64,000 nt of DNA. Origin: Crocodylus rhombifer (lineage: Eukaryota > Chordata > Crocodylia > Crocodylidae). The notes beneath the pieces are model-generated. The model had not been told where the DNA came from. It did no database searches and worked only from the letters and a program-made list of their open reading frames with translations. How positions within the stretch are numbered: position 1 is the first letter of the stretch; each line of letters starts with the position of its first letter. Below, one piece after another: positions 50,001 to 57,462 of the stretch. The translations under genes and the position numbers were made by a program. The DNA is taken from contig JAVSML010001010.1 of NCBI GenBank assembly GCA_038503035.1, positions 113,630-177,629 on the forward strand. Reading direction: 5' to 3'.

Positions 50001-51531
50001 CCTGCTACCCTCCTCCATGGCCTCTGCAGCCCAGCAGGTGCAACTAGGTGCTGCAGGGCAGAGCAGGACCATGCAGGGATCTCCTTGCTGCTGCAAGCTC
50101 CACGCTGCCCTGGTGAGGCATCCTCGGCAGCAAGGGGCACAAGCTTATGCCACCACCCCTGCAGAACTGGGTCACTCCTGCTGGGCTTTGGAGGCTCTGG
50201 GGAAAGGCAGCAGGGTGGGGAGCCCACAGCGGGCAGCCTGCCCCCACTGTGCACACAGATAGGGGGTGCATGGGTCCTGCCCCCCTGGGAGTGTGTGCAG
50301 TGGTGGGGAGCTCCCCCCCAGATGAGCTGCCTGTGGCCCAGTCCCACTCCATGCCAGGAGCCTGAGGCTGTATAATGCAACCCTGGGCCCCAAGCCCCGT
50401 GTACCACCTGGCTGGGCAACAGCCCCAGCTGTGCCCAACTCCCTCCATTGCTCCCTATGGGGGCCTCAATCCCACCCCCTGCAATTTACCTGCGAGAGCT
50501 GCTCTCCAGGCTGCCTGGTGGCCATGTGCATATACCACCCCCTGCCTGGTGTCCCCCCACTCCCTCCCACCCAGCCCCTTACAAATCCATGGATTTCTCT
50601 GGTAAAATGAAAAATCCGTGGTTTCCTCCAATAAAGTGTAAAATCTGTGGTTTTTCCCATTTTTCTGTGAGAAGGAAAAACCCAGATCCCTGCTCATAGA
50701 ACTGTCTTCTGGGTGGCTGTAAAGGAGTATCTGTTTGGGCATAACCTTAGGCATGGCTTTATGCTGAGGAGCTTTATTGTTGAATGAGATGGCTTTTTCC
50801 AGTTTGTTCTTGTAATCAGTGCCCAGGTTTGCAGTAGAAGCGATTTTACCTGTACACTCACTTACTTGCTCTTCAGGAATATTAATAACCGTTTCATATG
50901 TTTACTTTTGCAGGCTCGTTTTTAAAGGTATGGGGATATCTCGCCCAGATGCTGTAACCGGGAAATGCCGAATGATTCGCCATTCAAGAGACCATAAAAA
51001 TGAGCCCAACCCAGAGAGGTATTTCTCTACCCTTGCTGAACCTTTCTTAGCAAATAGAAAAGGCTGAGAACCCTAACCATTGTACTTTTTCCTGTTCAGT
51101 GTTCAAGGCCTCATCACACAGGTGCTTGCACACAACGTACTTTACTCTCATGCCTGAGTTTTTGCTTGAGGATTAACGTGGAGTGTTTAATCTGACTTCC
51201 TGTCCCTGGGGCATGGTGTTGGACTCTTATGATCCTCTGGGGTCCCTTCCAGCCCTAATGTCTATGAAATCTATGAAATCCTTTGAACTGATTCTTGTGG
51301 TCACTCAACTCTGAACCTGTAATGCATGAGGATTTGATATGTAACTTGGAACTGGAAAGCATTAAGATGTTAATTTTATGTTTCTGTTTTCACAGATTTG
51401 ATCGAATTGCTCACACAAGAGAGACAATGAATTCTGATGGTATAAACAGTCTATCCTATAGGGTTATAAGAACTGACAAGTACCCTTTATACACAAAAAT
51501 ATTAGTGGACATTGGCTCACCAAAAAGTTAG
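25814..51531 (+). CDS. B4GALT1: Beta-1,4-galactosyltransferase 1, exons 2-6 (partial gene)
   Basis: The join 25814-26049, 45006-45193, 46242-46364, 50914-51018, 51396-51531 encodes about 262 residues, covering the lumenal catalytic domain to the stop codon. The family transfers galactose from UDP-galactose to terminal N-acetylglucosamine on glycans in the trans-Golgi. Visible motifs in order are VAIIIPFRNREEHLKYW (nucleotide-sugar binding), FVFSDVDLIP (metal-binding DVD), the YFGGVSAL loop, NNYWGWGGEDDD (acceptor binding and catalysis) and CRMIRHSRD, whose Met and His complete the manganese site in the known bovine enzyme. The cysteine pair around the DVD motif is present. B4GALT1 rather than B4GALT2 is supported by overall resemblance and a nearby SPINK4-like gene. 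The frame is intact with no stops. Exon 1, with the membrane anchor, lies outside the window. Confidence 0.95.
26050..29359. other. Intron 2 stretch without recognised features
   Basis: About 3.3 kb with no recognised repeat except a poly-T tract at 28471-28491. A 203-codon frame at 27236-27847 (+), opening with GTG, has no recognisable family and is considered in the findings. Confidence 0.5.
28471..28491. repeat. Poly-T tract
   Basis: Twenty-one consecutive T residues, followed after GC by a further T run. Confidence 0.95.
29360..29475 (+). mobile_element. MIR-like SINE fragment
   Basis: The stretch AAGCAACTTGCTCAAGGTTG followed by CACAGGAAGTCTG and GCAGAG matches the conserved core of mammalian-wide interspersed repeats (AACTTGCCCAAGGTCACACAG, then GTGGCAGAG), in sense orientation. 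MIR/CORE-SINE relics are known across amniotes. Confidence 0.75.
29476..31079. other. Intron 2 stretch without recognised features
   Basis: No exon or repeat recognised. A 153-codon frame on the minus strand (29834-30295) has no family resemblance and is likely chance. Confidence 0.45.
31080..31546. mobile_element. Possible non-autonomous DNA element (TCTACACAAG ends)
   Basis: The left end GGGCAAATCTACACAAGAC and the right end, read inward, GGGTTCATCTACATGTGCT form imperfect inverted repeats. Further CATCTACACATG and GTGTAGATGC motifs lie inside (about 31140 and 31260). A target duplication was not clear. The class is undetermined. Confidence 0.5.
31547..32189. other. Intron 2 stretch without recognised features
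   Basis: Nothing recognised. Confidence 0.4.
32190..35290 (+). mobile_element. Decayed non-CR1 LINE with endonuclease and reverse transcriptase
   Basis: A sense-strand copy broken by many stops and frameshifts. The endonuclease start reads LKTGSWNVCT near 32500, followed by LRLDVDTVALQETRLPGTG near 32600-32650. A further endonuclease block (GVGKMNEN, then VSWPYPRS) lies near 33005-33140. Reverse transcriptase remnants include INDCNKQMDQWVEHYSELY near 33785, FVDLIKAFDL at 34343-34372, and a C-terminal region with WLGHV and LATGKRQLG near 34840-34930. The catalytic YADD-type box was not found. The wording differs from the CR1 copies here, so this is another APE-type LINE clade, which I leave unassigned. 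It is much older than the CR1 copies. Confidence 0.85.
35291..36404. other. Intron 2 stretch without recognised features
   Basis: No exon or repeat recognised. Confidence 0.4.
36405..36680 (+). mobile_element. CR1 LINE, 3' end, plus strand
   Basis: A short 5'-truncated CR1 tail. The decoded text includes [19 protein letters not shown] and RIWTRLPREVVHSPTF, matching the C-terminus of CR1 reverse transcriptase. It is followed by AGGTCCCTTCCAGCC and CTATGATTCTGTGATTC. Confidence 0.93.
36681..37459. other. Intron 2 stretch without recognised features
   Basis: No exon or repeat recognised. Confidence 0.4.
37460..38000. mobile_element. Non-autonomous hAT-like element
   Basis: The left terminus TAGGGGTCAGCAATGTTTTT closely matches the inward-read right end of the element at 12458-13775. 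The right terminus, read inward, is CATGGGTAGGCCTCAGCAAG. The GC-rich interior has an inverted arrangement, with CAGCC/GCTGC motifs on both sides of about 37750. No clear 8-bp duplication was seen. A close relative lies at 39002-39530. Confidence 0.65.
38001..39001. other. Intron 2 stretch without recognised features
   Basis: No exon or repeat recognised. A minus-strand frame of 139 codons (38370-38789) has no family resemblance. Confidence 0.4.
39002..39530. mobile_element. Non-autonomous hAT-like element, relative of 37460-38000
   Basis: It starts CAGGGTTTGGCAACATTTTT and shares GCCAAAAACACCTGCAACCT and the following interior with the element at 37460. The right end near 39530 is degraded. 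Confidence 0.65.
39531..40423. other. Intron 2 stretch without recognised features
   Basis: Nothing recognised. Confidence 0.4.
40424..41624. mobile_element. Non-autonomous DNA element (CAGGGATC ends)
   Basis: The left part has CAGGATCCCTG near 40424, then TTCTCTGATTAAAACCCCCC. The right end, read inward, is CAGGGATCCAGCTTTTCCGT. The same termini and the TCTCTGATTAAAA motif occur in the element at 49583-50692, so the two are one family. The interior is GC-rich and shares the AGACTTA/GAGCTG motif (about 41415-41445) with other elements. No transposase is visible. Confidence 0.7.
41886..42615. mobile_element. GC-rich DNA element (GGGTGACCAC end)
   Basis: Left end TAGGGTGACCACTTTTTAAA. The right end, read inward, is TACGGTAGCCATACTTC, giving weak inverted repeats that could flank a TA duplication. 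The interior carries TTTGGGGGGGCACATGCC near 42245 and a C-rich run ending AGACATACCTGC, the core shared with 23490-23885. Boundaries are tentative. Confidence 0.5.
42616..43139. other. Intron 2 stretch without recognised features
   Basis: Nothing recognised. Confidence 0.4.
43140..43440 (+). mobile_element. MIR-like SINE remnant
   Basis: AAAATGAGGAACTGAGGCATGG near 43160 matches the MIR segment AGATGAGGAAACTGAGGCA. The block GAAACTGGAATAGGACCCAG with CCTTAACCACAAAGTC near 43378-43425 matches its end. The middle is replaced or highly diverged. Confidence 0.6.
43441..44189. other. Intron 2 stretch without recognised features
   Basis: Nothing firmly recognised. Confidence 0.4.
44190..44515. 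mobile_element. GC-rich DNA element with 18-bp perfect palindrome
   Basis: The left part CAGTGGCAACATGTAGGAGG leads to the perfect palindrome GGGGTGCACGTGCACCCC at 44216-44233. The interior repeats GGGGGACTCCTCCC-like units at about 44369-44455. The right part, read inward, includes GGGCGACTGGTGCTGAC. The ends suggest a hAT-like element. Boundaries are approximate. Confidence 0.5.
44516..45005. other. Intron 2, 3' end
   Basis: Unremarkable sequence ending in the exon 3 acceptor GTTTTGAATTAG. Confidence 0.5.
45006..45193 (+). CDS. B4GALT1: B4GALT1 exon 3
   Basis: 188 nt, starting in phase 0 and ending after two bases of an arginine codon. It encodes DGDEEFNRAKLLNIGF, then YDYDCFVFSDVDLIPMDD, YKCYSQPRH and MDKFGF. 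The DVD motif supplies a manganese ligand in the known enzyme. The two cysteines around it match the second conserved disulphide. The DGDEEFN start is the form I recall from the chicken enzyme, unlike mammalian GDTIFN. Donor CG/GTGAGA. Confidence 0.97.
45194..46241 (+). other. B4GALT1 intron 3
   Basis: 1,048 nt from GTGAGA to CTTCCTCTTCCTTCAG. It contains a run of 16 G at 45431-45446. No other repeat was recognised. Confidence 0.93.
45431..45446. repeat. Poly-G run
   Basis: Sixteen consecutive G residues about 240 nt downstream of the exon 3 donor. Confidence 0.95.
46242..46364 (+). CDS. B4GALT1: B4GALT1 exon 4
   Basis: 123 nt, the expected length. It encodes LPYNQYFGGVSALNKEQF and INGFPNNYWGWGGEDDDIYNR. 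It carries the tryptophan of the mobile loop and the Glu-Asp-Asp cluster that binds the N-acetylglucosamine acceptor and includes the catalytic base in the known structure. The YFGG tyrosine that favours UDP-galactose is present. Donor AG/GTAAAG. Confidence 0.97.
46855..47110. mobile_element. Inverted pair of tRNA-derived SINE remnants
   Basis: On the minus strand, about 46942-46921 reads AGCCTAGTGGTTAGAGCACT, a tRNA-like A box, with a degraded B box at about 46890-46906. On the plus strand, TGGTGAGTTAGG (47051-47062) and GGTTCAAGTCC (47089-47099) form an A and B box pair. Both fit tRNA-derived SINEs of MIR type in opposite orientations. Confidence 0.6.
47318..48950 (-). mobile_element. CR1 LINE, minus strand, second subfamily
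   Basis: The reverse strand encodes CR1 reverse transcriptase pieces: LNDWKRANVVPIFKKGKRDD, NNQHGFVKGRS, IPQGSVLGLVLFN, a FVDD box at 48143-48154 and [18 protein letters not shown]. It ends at 47318 with the CR1 tail AATCATAGAAAGAAGGACTG. Several stops and frameshifts interrupt it. It differs from the copies at 6836 and 57463 in many positions, indicating another subfamily. The 5' edge is approximate. Confidence 0.93.
49583..50692. mobile_element. Non-autonomous DNA element (CAGRGATC ends)
   Basis: Left end CAGAGATCGGTTTTCCGTGT. The right end, read inward, is CAGGGATCTGGGTTTTTCCT. Flanks show only a degenerate duplication. The GC-rich interior includes a C run at 49678-49692 and the module GTGCACACAGATAGGGGGTG near 50250. 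It is related to 40424-41624. The long open frames inside on both strands are by-products of GC-rich sequence. Confidence 0.72.
50914..51018 (+). CDS. B4GALT1: B4GALT1 exon 5
   Basis: 105 nt, the expected length. It encodes LVFKGMGISRPDAVTGKC, RMIRHSRDHKNEPNPER. The methionine and histidine of CRMIRH are the two further manganese ligands in the bovine structure. The donor is AG/GTATTT, a poor match to consensus after the first three intron bases. The acceptor TTTACTTTTGCAG is good. Confidence 0.97.
51019..51395 (+). other. B4GALT1 intron 5
   Basis: A short intron of 377 nt, GTATTT to TTCTGTTTTCACAG, containing a CR1 tail at 51205-51283. Confidence 0.93.
51205..51283 (+). mobile_element. CR1 3' tail fragment
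   Basis: TTGGACTCTTATGATCCTC, GGGTCCCTTCCAGCCCTAA and TCTATGAAATCTATGAAAT form the extreme 3' end of a CR1 copy with two octamer-type tail repeats, in sense orientation. Confidence 0.85.
51396..51531 (+). CDS. B4GALT1: B4GALT1 exon 6, coding part
   Basis: 136 nt including the TAG stop at 51529-51531. It encodes FDRIAHTRETMNSDGINSL, then YPLYTKILVDIGSPKS. This is the conserved C-terminus of the enzyme at its normal length. Confidence 0.97.
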
Positions 51532-53276
51532 TGTTGCAGAGGCATATCAAATGATTTCATATGAGATGATTTACTAGGAACATTGGATCTATAGGACCTG
51601 TACTCCGATCAAAATGAACAAGATAGCCTCATTCGAATATACAGAGCTTTTTTCCCAAAATGTCTGGGGAAAAAATAGATTTTTTTAAAATCCAAACTTG
51701 ACTTTATACAACTTTCTAGCTCTACATTATTTTTATAAATTTAAGATCTGTAAATATGAGTTGTGAATATTTACATTGCCAGAAAATGTTGGATATTATA
51801 TATTTGCTGCAGTGCTTCCCTTGTTAATAGTTGTATGCAAATTTTACTGATCGCAAGCTGTGGTGAATCAGCAGTTAGTACCCATATTCTCCCCTGTCCC
51901 CAATCCTCCATCCTTTAAATTAGGTTGATTAAAAAACTGCTTTAACAACATTGCTGTTACGCTATGAAGGACTGGAAAATGCTGCTGAAGTTGTACAAGT
52001 TTACACTTTGTATTAGATTTTTTTAATGGAGGCAGTATCATATATTCTTGTTTAACATCTACCAAAACAAAATCTAGCTTAAATTTTACAGATAGTCCAT
52101 TTTGTTTAATCTCAAACGGGATTTTAAGTAATTTGGGAGCCCACCTTCCATTAAGCACTACACAGGCAGGAAATGATGGAAATCTTAATGGAAGATGCAG
52201 CGGGTAGAATCAATATTGTGATCAGCACAGTTTCTGTCTCCAGATAAACCTTCTTCTGAATGTAAAGATGTTTCTTGCTGTAGAGCAGAAAGATTTATCC
52301 TTTCCCTTTTTTTTAAGGAAGGCAAATGGGTTGTCATTGGAGATGAAACAATAATCTCATTCTTAAATAACCTTCACCAAAATTTGTTTACTGTTGTAAA
52401 AGTTTATCACCTCATTGAAATATTGTAAAAGATTCATAAAAACAAAAATAATTTTCTTGCAGTGTTGTACATAAAACTTGAATTCACTGTTGTGTTGCTG
52501 GGACATTTTAATAAGATTTTGTGGGATAAATTGTTTTGGTTTTTTTAAGTAATTTTTGTCTGCCGTTATACAGTATGTTAATACCCTGATTAAGCTAGGG
52601 TGCAGCATAGTCATTAATCTAAGCCTTAAAAACAGTGTGTCTTTATAAATTATAATGTATTTTTATAACGATAGGCTGCTTCATTGTGTATAAGCCAGGT
52701 ATTAACTTTGCTCCTTATATGTGTCTATAAAATCTTGCACTCCTTTAATGCTTTGGTACTAACAGGATAGTAAACACAAGGTTTATTTTTTGTTATTCAA
52801 AGCCCCTTCTAAGTGTGTCAGTTATGCTGTGGGAAATTATTCCTAGTTAAAATTTTAGTCAATTTTTTAGCTGTTGGGGAGATCTTTAAAATACTTTATT
52901 TTTAAATACACAAACGAAACAGTGCTAGCTGTATATATGCCTTGCTTTTCCATTTTATGACAAAATGAGAACCCCTCAAAAATCAATGCATTGAGAGTGG
53001 TTGGAAAGTGTTCAGTATTTCAGCCAAAATTTTTGTGATTTTTTTTTTTTCTTGTTAATACTTCTCTCCAGCAACTTGCAAAGCTGGAGCTTGGTTCAAA
53101 GAGGAGGAGTAGCCTGTAGATGAGGTCTGTGGTGCCTGTTGAGTTCACTTCTGCCAGCTGGTGGTTGAATTGAATCTCTGCATAGTGGGAATGGTTCCTC
53201 TACTCTTCTTTGTTTCCTGAGAAGAGAGGGGCAGGTCAAATAGTTGTTTCTCACTGTAGAAGAGCCCCTATGTTGT

Positions 53277-53897
53277 TCAAACTGGTTGTGCCTTATCAGA
53301 TTTAGTTCTTGGGCCGCTGGCTGTGGTTTGAAGTCTGGATGAAGACCCCAATAATGGGTTGTAAAGTCTGTGTGGGATGTAGTTGTCCTTCAGTCTGTTA
53401 TTTCCAAAGGCTGTATATGCACACAAGTTATATCTATGTGACGTTAAACCACGGCAGGTGCTCTCACTGGTTTGGTTATTATAAGTGACATCTGTAAATC
53501 TGCCAGAGGCACTGAAACCTCTATAAGAGTGTCTGCATGCAGAACTGGACCTGTTTAGCCACATCCGTATAAAATTACGCCTGTAGTTAAATTGGTGAGA
53601 GCTCTGGCTCTGAGCAAAATGGGGAGCAGCTGCTCCTTGGTAACTTTTCTGAACTAATCCTGGACTTGGTATAGGCAGATTTGGGTGCTCCAACAGGTTT
53701 CCATGGGACTTTGGTGACTGCCTGCCTGCCCACCTGCATGTACCTTTTTGCAGGACCAGTGCTAAGCAGCCCAGCTTACAAATACTTGAACTTGAAAATG
53801 ATACAGAGAATAATTCTGGCAGAGACATGCTTGGTAGCACATGACTTGGGTCTGTTCCTGGAACTGGGTGAATTCTCTCCCTGCAAAACTCAGGCAT
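53277..53897 (-). other. Unidentified open frame antisense to B4GALT1 3' UTR
   Basis: An ATG at 53897 opens about 206 codons on the minus strand, ending at 53277. The product is basic and rich in Ser, Arg, Asn and Tyr in its second half (for example YRRNFIRMW, SYRGFSASGRF, YNPLLGSSSRLQ), with scattered cysteines and no obvious signal or membrane segment. I do not recognise a family. Frames of this size can arise by chance in 64 kb, so it may not be a gene. Confidence 0.2.
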
Positions 53898-54240
53898 GTG
53901 CAACAACTCATATTAGCAGACTGAGTTTGTCAAAGGTGCTCAGAGTGAGGCTCCCACAACACCCTCGCTCATTCTCAGCAGCATGTAGGCACCAAATTAT
54001 ATGTAGGCTCTTAAACATCACAAGGACTCAACAGCGACCGTGAAGTGACTTTGTTCACTAATGTGCTGCCTTTACCCTCAGCAGGTAGTAACGTGTGAAC
54101 ATCTGAGCCTGCAAATACTGTCAGTTCTTCCTCTGCACCAACTATGCAAAGATGCTATGTATTGCACTTGACCTTTTTTGCCTTTACCGCTCTGTGAAGA
54201 TCAGGAAAACTTTCTACACAAAAAAAAAGTTCTCTTTAAA

Positions 54241-54246
54241 AATAAA
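54241..54246 (+). terminator. Candidate polyadenylation signal AATAAA
   Basis: First canonical AATAAA after the B4GALT1 stop codon. Alternatives are at 54736 and 54940. Confidence 0.4.
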
Positions 54247-54762
54247 AAGCTCAAGTAACTGAATGCCATGTAAATGGTAACTTCTGGCTGTCAGCCTCAA
54301 AGATTTCTACAAATGTGCCTTAAAAGAAAGGGGGACATGGCAACCTTGAACCAAAAGAAAAGTGTCTTACAGCTACACTTTAAAGTTGCTTCAGACTGAC
54401 ATTTTAAAAGCATACGAGAAAAGCCTGGGGGTTGGGGGGGGGGGCTTTTTCTCCTTTCTGAGAGATTTACTTAAATCTTTTGATCCTCAGTTAGGATTTC
54501 CCTTTTCTGAGTTCACCTCTCCAGCTGTGAAATTTCTTCTTGACATGAGCAGTCCATGAAGTCCAGTCACTGTTCTCTCTCTGGGGTTTTCAGGGGCCTT
54601 AGGTGTAAACATGCACATTGCTCAGAAGTGAATATTGACTGAATTTTACCTTGTGGTGGTTCCCCATCCCAATGCCCTTAGCAATGCACAAAACAGTCTT
54701 ATGTAAAAAGGGTCAGAAGTTAGAGAATGCCATGAAATAAAACATGGTTGCCTAATTTCTTC

Positions 54763-54850
54763 AGGATAATTGTGTACTGTTTAGGATATTGCATGTTGTA
54801 GTTTGCAACCTTATATCACATGTCCTTCATGCATTTACTGAATGGCATAG
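54763..54850. repeat. 88-nt direct repeat, copy 1
   Basis: Begins AGGATAATTGTGTACTG and ends CTGAATGGCATAG. It aligns without gaps to 55928-56015 with about ten mismatches. Confidence 0.9.
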
Positions 54851-55927
54851 ATGTTTTCAGCATGTCTTACTTTGCACTTTTGTCACCTATATTATTTACA
54901 AATGTAAAAGTTGAGATTCCTACTTTGATATTCATGTCAAATAAAATATTTTCAGTTATTATGCTTGGTGCTCTTACTCAAATTTCTTTTTTTTCATTGC
55001 TGCTTATACAGTTAACATGGTTTTCATATAGGTAACATCTGATTTCCAAGTCAAAGGACCTGCATTTCATAAAGCAGCCCAGTGCAAACCCCTCCACATG
55101 TATACAATCCCCTCTGTTCCTCCACAGTGAAGGCCTGTGGGAGGGATGGGTCTTGTATCCTCCAGGACCCTCCATTGTCTCTGTATTGGACAGCAAGCAG
55201 CAGAAATTTGAACTGGGGAACTTCAGCTACAACTGCTTAGGAAGCAGGGCTTGATCTGCATGGACAACAGCTTTACCAGTTCAAGAAAAAAATTTACAAT
55301 TTTAAAAAATGTCCTATTCTGCATTGAGATGAAAGAGATCTTTTGAAAATCAGGAGACATTACACTGAGAATAGCCAGTGGCTTAGGTACTCAGCTGAGA
55401 TGTAGGGCACCCTGTTCTGCTTGATTCAGGCCATGTGGTACTTGAACTCAGGCTGCACGTATGCCAGGTAAGAATCCTGGCCATGACGCTATTTCAAATG
55501 GTGCTTTTTGAATCTCTCATGTTGAGGGTTGCTCCATTTTGTACGAATAGTTGCATATTTAGTGGTACAGACACTTGAATCTGGATCTTAGCATTGTAAA
55601 CACCTGAGATACAGTACCAATTTCTCTTTCTGTTTTAATGGATATTTAGCTATAAACTAGTGCCGTTCCAATAGAAGAAAGTGGAACACACTCACTCCAC
55701 ACTGCTGAATAGATAAGCCTGGGCTAGAAAAGAGGTGGAAATCTCTGCTCTGAGTTAACTGGAGTGCCAAATCACTGGTCCAACAATTGACAATCCCTGG
55801 CTCTCCCTGTGCCACTGCAGAGGCAAGTTGAGAATTCCTGTCTGCTTGAATGGAGGAGGGGCCTGCGAGTTTGGCCTGGGCTCTGGTGGCAGGAGCTGGA
55901 GTGAGCAGAAGGGCTTCTTGCACATTT

Positions 55928-56015
55928 AGGATACTTGTGTACTGTTTAGGATACTATGTGTTGTAGTTTGCAGCCTTCTGTCACGTGTCCTTCATTCATT
56001 TACTGAATGGCATAG
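55928..56015. repeat. 88-nt direct repeat, copy 2
   Basis: Begins AGGATACTTGTGTACTG and ends CTGAATGGCATAG. It is about 89 percent identical to 54763-54850, in the same orientation. The sequences flanking the two copies are unrelated. Confidence 0.9.
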
Positions 56016-57194
56016 AAGTATTTCCACTGGGAAATGAGTATGTGCATTCCCAGCACTACAGCTGGTAGCCATAGTGGCCGCAAGGACTGATGGCTCCCAC
56101 TGGGGAGCCAGCATTTTTTACTTCTGGTAAAAAAAATTTCCTGCGGATTTTGCAGACATTGCCTGATTTCACAATTTCCATTACATTCATGAAACCATAA
56201 TCTGAGTAGATCTGTAGTCATCCTGTGCGGATGGATGGATCATAGGCCTGTGAATTCATCCCCACCCTGCCATATCTGTACTCCTGAAGAAACTGCTTTA
56301 TTTTCCCCTCTGCTCACTGCAGCCACATCCAGGGAAAAGGAAATTCTAGCTGGTCACCAGGGTCTGGCCCTTCTCCAGCCATGTGCATCAAGGGCTGTTT
56401 TGCCATGGTGCTACTTGATTGCTGCCAGGTCAGATTAGGGCTGGAGCCATCACAGACTTTGGGCCAGTGCCAGTAGTGGAAATGTATACACAGTGACTTT
56501 TTGGGCCGGTTGGGCTGCATGTGATCCTAACCTCCATGGGGTGGGAGCACCAACATAGATTTCCTTTCCAGCCTGAGTCTGGCTGGCTGCAAGATAGACA
56601 GGAAGTGAGGAGCAGGGCTCTGGACTTAGCAAAGTCACCTCTGTCCTAATGCATGTCTTCATTTTCCATCCTGCTGAAAAAGGAAGTGCTTGTTTCAAGA
56701 AGGAAGTAACATACTACTTTGGGTTGCCTGCTTGCTTGAGCCTTCTTTCAGGGACCTTCAAATAGGCTGTACAGCTTTATGCTGCCACTTATCCTTCCTT
56801 TTGGTTCCAACTCTGAGATTTTTTTAAATCTGTGTAGATGGGGGTTGGGGTGGCATGGGTGCGAAGTCACACGGTTGACCGTCCAGAAATCACAAGTTTG
56901 AGATCACAGCAGCTCACAGCACAGCCCTGTCAGATTCCAAGGACTGTGAAATCTGCTAAATACCATGTCACAAGGACACAGGAAAGAAAAGGATCTGTGT
57001 AACTTACATTTATATAATGTGCCTGTTTACTGTGCAGCATTCCCAGGCTGATTCCCTTTCCTGCACTGAGATGGCCTGCTCAGCTATGTTCTGCTCTTGG
57101 GTGTTTCAGCAGTCTTCCCACTTCTGGCAGTTAAACATAAAAGTATCCAATAGTGACTTATTTTCCGTCCAGAGCCAGTTTCGTGCTGCTTAAT

Positions 57195-57325
57195 TTGGGG
57201 TCAGCTCTTGCAGTGAAGGCTCTGGACTAAGGCTTCAGGGGTCTGAATTCAGTCACCAGCTCTGTCACTTCCTGCATGACCTTGGCTTGTCATTTCCCCC
57301 TTCTGTGTTTTGCATCCACAGATGT
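57195..57325 (-). mobile_element. MIR-like SINE fragment, antisense
   Basis: GAATTCAGTCACCAGCTCTG, CACTTCCTGCATGACCTTGG and TGTCATTTCCCCC match the reverse complement of the MIR core and its 3' part. Confidence 0.7.
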
Positions 57326-57462
57326 TTTTAAAGCTGTCCAGGGTTATTAGACTACCAACCTGTAAAACATCAGCAAAGCCTTCTACTGGCCAAACACTTC
57401 TCTAAACAGACGTTTTTCCACATCACTACTAATAGCAATGTTTTCCTGCAGCAGTTAAACTA

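Larger units (their letters stand above)
46365..50913 (+). other. B4GALT1 intron 4
   Basis: About 4.5 kb, GTAAAG to TTACTTTTGCAG. It holds an inverted pair of tRNA-type SINE remnants (46855-47110), a CR1 copy (47318-48950, minus) and a GC-rich DNA element (49583-50692). The rest, about 46365-46850, 48951-49580 and 50693-50913, shows nothing recognisable. Confidence 0.92.
51532..54270 (+). other. B4GALT1 3' untranslated region (end uncertain)
   Basis: AT-rich sequence follows the stop codon and is free of recognised repeats, as expected of a long 3' UTR. AATAAA signals occur at 54241-54246, 54736-54741 and 54940-54945. The first would give a UTR of about 2.7 kb, near the length I recall for the human mRNA, so I favour it. 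The true end cannot be decided from sequence alone. Confidence 0.6.
54271..57194. other. Intergenic stretch between B4GALT1 and the SPINK gene
   Basis: Contains a G-run at 54432-54444, two copies of an 88-nt direct repeat (54763-54850, 55928-56015) and a possible MIR fragment near 55380-55495. No exon was recognised. Confidence 0.5.

Noticed and set aside
49709..50448. Open frames of up to 204 codons at 49.7-50.4 kb
   Set aside because: Same cause: the interior of the GC-rich DNA element at 49583-50692, with no domain resemblance.
54961..55031. Hydrophobic ATG-led stretch ending at a GTAACA donor, considered as the SPINK signal-peptide exon
   Set aside because: It ends in phase 2, whereas exon 2 at 61379 requires a phase 1 donor. 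Its AT-rich setting also looks like 3' UTR or intergenic sequence.
57009..57130. TATATAA-like motif followed by an ATG, considered as a SPINK promoter and exon 1
   Set aside because: There is no acceptable splice donor after the ATG and the peptide lacks a clear signal sequence.
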